Below are positions 3,854 through 6,731 of a DNA stretch of 6,731 nt, one piece after another (position 1 is the stretch's first letter; the number at the start of each line of letters is the position of its first letter). The position numbers were made by a program, and so were the translations under genes. The notes beneath the pieces are model-generated. The model ran no database searches, was not told where the DNA came from, and was given only the letters and a program-made list of their open reading frames with translations. Where the stretch lies: contig CAZWUZ010000210.1 of NCBI GenBank assembly GCA_964637655.1, positions 1 to 6,731 on the forward strand. Direction: 5' to 3'. This stretch comes from CAZWUZ01 sp964637655 [NCBI: uncultured bacterium]. GTDB lineage: Bacteria > DAOPZR01.

Positions 3854-5332
3854 TCAGGACTGACGGGAGAGCAGGGGGCGCTGATCGGTGACGAGCTCGC
3901 CGCGACTGCCGTCGACGGAGAAGTGCAGCAGTTCGACGGTGCCGTCGGGGCGCACGTGGTAGCGCTCGCTGTCGTCGCTGATGCGGCGGAAGTAGCCGCC
4001 GCTGATGTCCTGGTAGAGGTCGACGGTGAAGACGATGTCGCTGGCGCGCAGTTCACTGCGCGGGCGGACGGCGAAACCGCGGTCGCTCTCAACCACGGCA
4101 TAGAGACCGTTAGGATTGCGGTAGCCGGCGAAGAGTTTCCCCTCTTCCTTGATGAAACAGTCGGCATCGAGCGGAAAATCGCCGTGGTCGGTCAGTTCGG
4201 TCAGGGCGCGCCCGCGCACGCGGTAACTCTTTTCCGAGGCGGCAAGCGGCAGCAGCGAAACGAAGCGGTCGGGCGAATGGGTGAGCAGCGTCGTCGGCAG
4301 TGACGGGTCGCTGCGCGCGGCGGCGATGTTGCGGTAGCTGGTATGCACGATGCTGCCGTTATAGTCGACGTCATGCACGAGCACGGCGTCGTCGTAGGCG
4401 TGCAGCGCCTCCTGCAGCCGCCGCTCGCTCCATGTCTGCTCGATATAGTCGTTGATGTTGCCGTAGACGACGGGGGCGGCGAGAAACTCATCTCCGGTCA
4501 GCGGCCCCTTCTGCGGCCGCCGCTCGCTGACCAGCCGCCGCCAGAGCGCGGGGTCGTAGACCGTGTCGGAACTGAAAACAACCCGCGTCTCGCCGCGGGT
4601 AAAACGCAGGGCGATGGTCGGTGGGCCGTGCCAGGCGGGCTCCTTGAGCGCCTCGACCTGCAGGCCGTTCGCCGCGTCAGTAAAGACGTTGCGCTCCGCG
4701 GTGTAAAAGACGGTGTCGCTGAACGCGTAGTAGGATTCCGGCTCGACCCACAGTTGCGTGGCCGGGTCGCGGAAGAGCAGGCGCGGGCGGTTGGCCTCGG
4801 GATTGATGAAAATCTTCGCCTGCTGCGGCGGCACCGGCCGGTTTTCCCGGTCAAGGACGCGCCAGACGCGCCCGGCGGGGGAATCGGTGAGCACGACGCG
4901 GTAGAGCGGTCGCGGTCCGAGCGTTACCTGCTCGACGAATTCCAGGTAGGGCATGTCGATGACGGTGCGCGAATCGCCGGAGAGCGAGCGCTCCAACGCC
5001 CCCTTGGAATTCTTGTGGAACTCGTCGTGGATGGTGTCGGTGGTGACCAGGCGGAGCTTGCCGCTGCACCCCGGGGTATAGCGCTTGAACAGGGCGAGGT
5101 CGGTGAACCAGCGGCGGTGGTCCTCGTGCGAATGGGTGGCGAAGATGCCGCGCAGCGACTGGATGCCGTCGGTGCCCAGCAGCTGGAAGACGGGGGCGCC
5201 GCAGTCGAGCAGGTAATGGTCATTCCCCGCCGTGATGCGGTAGCCGATGCTCTTGCCGATGAGCGAAAACGGGCCGGAATCACCGATAACGTCGATGAGG
5301 ATGTCGTGGGCGGACTGCAGCGGTGGCATCAT
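3854..5332 (-). CDS. Metallo-beta-lactamase-fold hydrolase, RNase Z-like
   Basis: 492 residues, ATG at 5332 (a second ATG follows directly). After an N-terminal strand pair with LLDCG (41-45) comes THSHEDH (66-72), the HxHxDH metal-binding motif. Later motifs follow the RNase Z/phosphodiesterase order: VVFSSDT with the bridging Asp at 256, LVHDVDYN with His 320, HTSYRNIA (330-337), and LTHSPDRF with His 352. RNase Z has GDT, HEATF, HS-T-x-x-A-A and LTHFSxRY at these places. The centre (about 110-235) is a long insert not found in a standard RNase Z of about 300 residues. Residues about 370-492 form an extra C-terminal domain of beta-strands. I infer a cytoplasmic zinc-dependent phosphodiesterase or nuclease; the substrate is unknown, and genuine tRNA 3' processing is unlikely because the tRNA next to it encodes its own CCA. 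It lies 52 bp downstream of the tRNA-Leu on the same strand and could be read from that promoter. No good ribosome binding site is seen at the start; AAAGGAG at about 5355-5361 is too far away. It converges with the reverse transcriptase. Confidence 0.8.
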   Translation of the reverse strand: MMPPLQSAHDILIDVIGDSGPFSLIGKSIGYRITAGNDHYLLDCGAPVFQLLGTDGIQSLRGIFATHSHEDHRRWFTDLALFKRYTPGCSGKLRLVTTDTIHDEFHKNSKGALERSLSGDSRTVIDMPYLEFVEQVTLGPRPLYRVVLTDSPAGRVWRVLDRENRPVPPQQAKIFINPEANRPRLLFRDPATQLWVEPESYYAFSDTVFYTAERNVFTDAANGLQVEALKEPAWHGPPTIALRFTRGETRVVFSSDTVYDPALWRRLVSERRPQKGPLTGDEFLAAPVVYGNINDYIEQTWSERRLQEALHAYDDAVLVHDVDYNGSIVHTSYRNIAAARSDPSLPTTLLTHSPDRFVSLLPLAASEKSYRVRGRALTELTDHGDFPLDADCFIKEEGKLFAGYRNPNGLYAVVESDRGFAVRPRSELRASDIVFTVDLYQDISGGYFRRISDDSERYHVRPDGTVELLHFSVDGSRGELVTDQRPLLSRQS

Positions 5333-5384
5333 TGGCAGGAAAGAGCGGAACGAACTCCTTTCATGCGGTCATACGGTGAAAAAA

Positions 5385-5471
5385 TGGTGCCGAGGGCGGG
5401 AATCGAACCCGCATGCCCTTGCGAACACTAGGTCCTGAACCTAGCGCGTCTGCCAGTTCCGCCACCTCGGC
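5385..5471 (-). tRNA. tRNA-Leu (anticodon CAG)
   Basis: The 87-base minus-strand gene folds as a class II tRNA. The acceptor GCCGAGG pairs with CCTCGGC, followed by A and an encoded CCA (5385-5387). The anticodon stem CTAGG/CCTAG carries the loop TTCAGGA with CAG at 5435-5437, reading leucine codon CUG. A long variable arm of about 15 bases folds as a small stem with a GCAA loop, as expected for leucine. The T arm is GCGGG-TTCGATT-CCCGC. It is divergent from smpB and upstream of the metallo-hydrolase. It appears intact, with no attachment-site duplication visible. Confidence 0.97.
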
Positions 5472-5484
5472 ACAAACCAACTGC

Positions 5485-5513
5485 TTGTATTGTCGCAATA
5501 ATAATACTATACT
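5485..5513 (+). promoter_or_regulatory. Candidate smpB promoter
   Basis: TTGTAT (5485-5490) and TATACT (5508-5513) are 17 bp apart on the plus strand, with a start expected near 5520, about 25 bases before the smpB ATG. Its -10 box is next to the -10 box of the oppositely directed tRNA promoter. Confidence 0.55.
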
Positions 5514-5529
5514 GCGCGTATATTGTCAA
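5501..5529 (-). promoter_or_regulatory. tRNA-Leu promoter
   Basis: On the minus strand a consensus TTGACA (5524-5529) and TATTAT (5501-5506) are separated by 17 bp. Transcription would start near 5494, about 23 bases before the mature tRNA. A GC-rich discriminator follows the -10 box (TATTGCG), though not a strongly stringent-type one. Confidence 0.85.
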
Positions 5530-5544
5530 GGGAAAAGGTGATGC

Positions 5545-6036
5545 ATGGCAGGGCAGAAACCGGAGGCGCGGCAGGCGGCGCAGAAGCATATCGCGCAGAA
5601 CCGCCGCGCGCGGCATGAATACGAGATTCTCAGCACGTTCGAAGCGGGCATCGTCCTGCAGGGGACCGAGGTAAAATCGCTGCGCGCCGGGCTGGTCAGC
5701 ATCGCCGAGGCGTTCGGCCATATCCGCAACGGCGAACTCTGGCTGCAGCAGTGTCATATCGGGGAATACTCGCACGGCAACCGCTACAACCACGTCCCGT
5801 TGCGCGAACGCAAACTGCTGGTGCACAAGCGCGAGATCCGGCGGCTGTGGCAGAAGGTGACGACGGAGGGGCAGACCCTCATCCCGCTGCGCCTCTACTT
5901 CAAGCAGGGCAAGGCGAAGGTGGAAATGGCGCTGGGGCGCGGCAAAAAGAAGCATGACAAGCGGGGTGACATCCGCCAGCGTGAGGACAAACTGACGATG
6001 GACCGCGCCCGGCGCGATCGTGACCGCGGTGAGTAA
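5545..6036 (+). CDS. smpB: SsrA-binding protein SmpB
   Basis: 163 residues, close to the family's usual 150-165. SmpB binds tmRNA (SsrA) and brings it to stalled ribosomes for trans-translation in the cytoplasm. Characteristic segments are NRRARHEYEIL and EAGIVLQGTEVKSLRAG, GELWLQQCHIGEYSHGN with PLRERKLLVHKREI, and LIPLRLYFKQGKAKVEMALGRGKKKHDKR; together these form the oligonucleotide-binding barrel. The lysine/arginine-rich tail (IRQREDKLTMDRARRDRDRGE) is the part that enters the mRNA channel. ATG at 5545 is preceded by AAGG (5535-5538) at six bases; the ATG at 5541 is out of frame. The tmRNA gene ssrA, often nearby, is not in the window. The next gene overlaps its end, which suggests a joint transcript. 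Confidence 0.96.
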   Translation: MAGQKPEARQAAQKHIAQNRRARHEYEILSTFEAGIVLQGTEVKSLRAGLVSIAEAFGHIRNGELWLQQCHIGEYSHGNRYNHVPLRERKLLVHKREIRRLWQKVTTEGQTLIPLRLYFKQGKAKVEMALGRGKKKHDKRGDIRQREDKLTMDRARRDRDRGE

Positions 6037-6731
6037 CGCCGGGCGCGGACGCCCGCGCTGGTGGCTCTGGTTCGTCGCGGTGCTGGCCGTGCACGCGCTG
6101 CTGCTGGGCGGACTCGTGGTGTACCGGCAGGCGGAGCGCGCGGCGATGACGGACAACGACATCCTGGCGACCGGGAAATATGCCGCCGGCTACCGTGATA
6201 CCCTGCTGGCGCAGCAGGCAGCGCTGCAGGCGGAACTGGCGGCCCTGCGCGCGACGGACGGCACGCTGGCGGCGAAACGTGCGGCACTGCAGCGCGCGAC
6301 GGAACTGGCGCCCCGTCTCGATGAACTGGAGCGGGAACTGGCTGCTGACGCGGCCGCGCGCGCCGCCATTCTCGCCCGCTGGCAGGCCTATGACCCGGCG
6401 GCCGGCGCTGTCATGCAGTTGCCGGGCATGCTGTTGCTGACCGCGGTGCTGCTTGGCTGGGGCGCGGCAGCCGCACGTGCTGACGGTGTGCTGCGCCGCG
6501 TGCGGTGGGGCGCGGGACTCGGCGCGGCCTGGGCGGGCGCGCTGGCGCTGGTGACGGTAACCTGCCTCTGCCTGATGCAGTCGCTCTACCCGTGGCCGGA
6601 ACTGGGCCTCATGCGTGCCGTCCCCTTCGTGGTGATGGCGCTGCTGCTGGCGCTCAACGCGGCGGCGGGCTGGCGCCTGGCGCGCAGCGGGCGTCCGCGC
6701 TGGCTGTATCTTGCCACCGCCCTGCTGCTGG
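6029..6731 (+). CDS. Membrane protein with coiled coil, partial (runs off window)
   Basis: The frame opens at GTG 6029, or GTG 6020, and stays open for 234 codons to the window edge. GTGAGTAA at 6029-6036 combines this start with the smpB stop, an 8-bp overlap typical of coupled translation. A membrane helix lies at about residues 12-31 (WLWFVAVLAVHALLLGGLVV). A long Ala/Leu/Glu-rich region at about 55-118 (LLAQQAALQAELAALRA and ELERELAADAA) is probably a coiled coil outside the membrane. At least three further helices follow: about 130-146, 160-182 and 195-213, with another starting at the edge. I do not recognise the family. No clear ribosome binding site precedes either GTG. Codon use is as GC-rich as that of smpB. 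Confidence 0.7.
   Translation, partial: MSNAGRGRPRWWLWFVAVLAVHALLLGGLVVYRQAERAAMTDNDILATGKYAAGYRDTLLAQQAALQAELAALRATDGTLAAKRAALQRATELAPRLDELERELAADAAARAAILARWQAYDPAAGAVMQLPGMLLLTAVLLGWGAAAARADGVLRRVRWGAGLGAAWAGALALVTVTCLCLMQSLYPWPELGLMRAVPFVVMALLLALNAAAGWRLARSGRPRWLYLATALLL

Noticed and set aside
4343-5431. Long plus-strand open frame of 362 codons
   Set aside because: It lies entirely opposite the metallo-hydrolase and the tRNA. GC-rich codon bias makes such antisense frames; the minus strand has the conserved motifs.
5428-6162. Minus-strand open frame of 244 codons
   Set aside because: It is antisense to smpB and runs into the tRNA gene.

Overview
The window joins two kinds of DNA. From about 2,470 to the right end it is GC-rich and looks like ordinary chromosome of a Gram-negative bacterium: smpB, a tRNA-Leu, a metallo-beta-lactamase-fold enzyme and a membrane protein. 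From 1 to about 2,460 the DNA is clearly more AT-rich and all three coding regions run on the minus strand. I cannot name the species. The GspG-like fold in one cassette would suit a PVC/Lentisphaerota-type or proteobacterial host, but that is only a guess.

The left part reads as an integron cassette array transcribed right to left, with no integrase gene in view. Two 65-bp attC-like sites (352-416 and 1185-1249) lie just past the stop codons of two unrelated genes. They share about 57 of 65 bases, carry an unpaired extra base at the same place, and show a compensatory stem change. The core box that opens each cassette is the exact complement of the R'' box that closes the same cassette, as expected if each cassette was once a circle. 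Upstream of the first cassette is an attI-like core site (2372-2387) behind a near-consensus promoter (TTGACT-N17-TACAAT) that would act as Pc. Cassette A encodes an exported protein of unknown function, and cassette B a membrane protein with a GspG-pseudopilin-like domain. Cassette C begins a HigB/Gp49-type toxin gene with its own strong promoter, cut off near position 55 by what looks like the end of an IS21-type insertion sequence.

Where a class 1-type integron would have its divergent integrase gene, there is a retron-like locus on the plus strand. A promoter at 2725-2754 precedes about 140 bp able to form five successive hairpins, one with a perfect 15-bp stem. A reverse transcriptase with the retron signatures NAxxH, YADD and VTG follows. 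Its frame is broken by a single TAG codon just before the VTG region, so it is either a decaying retron or a read-through gene. I see no effector gene.

The chromosomal part then has a convergent RNase Z-like metallo-hydrolase, a tRNA-Leu(CAG) with encoded CCA, and smpB. The tRNA and smpB are divergent and their promoters interleave in about 70 bp. A membrane protein with an N-terminal anchor and a coiled coil overlaps the end of smpB and runs off the window.
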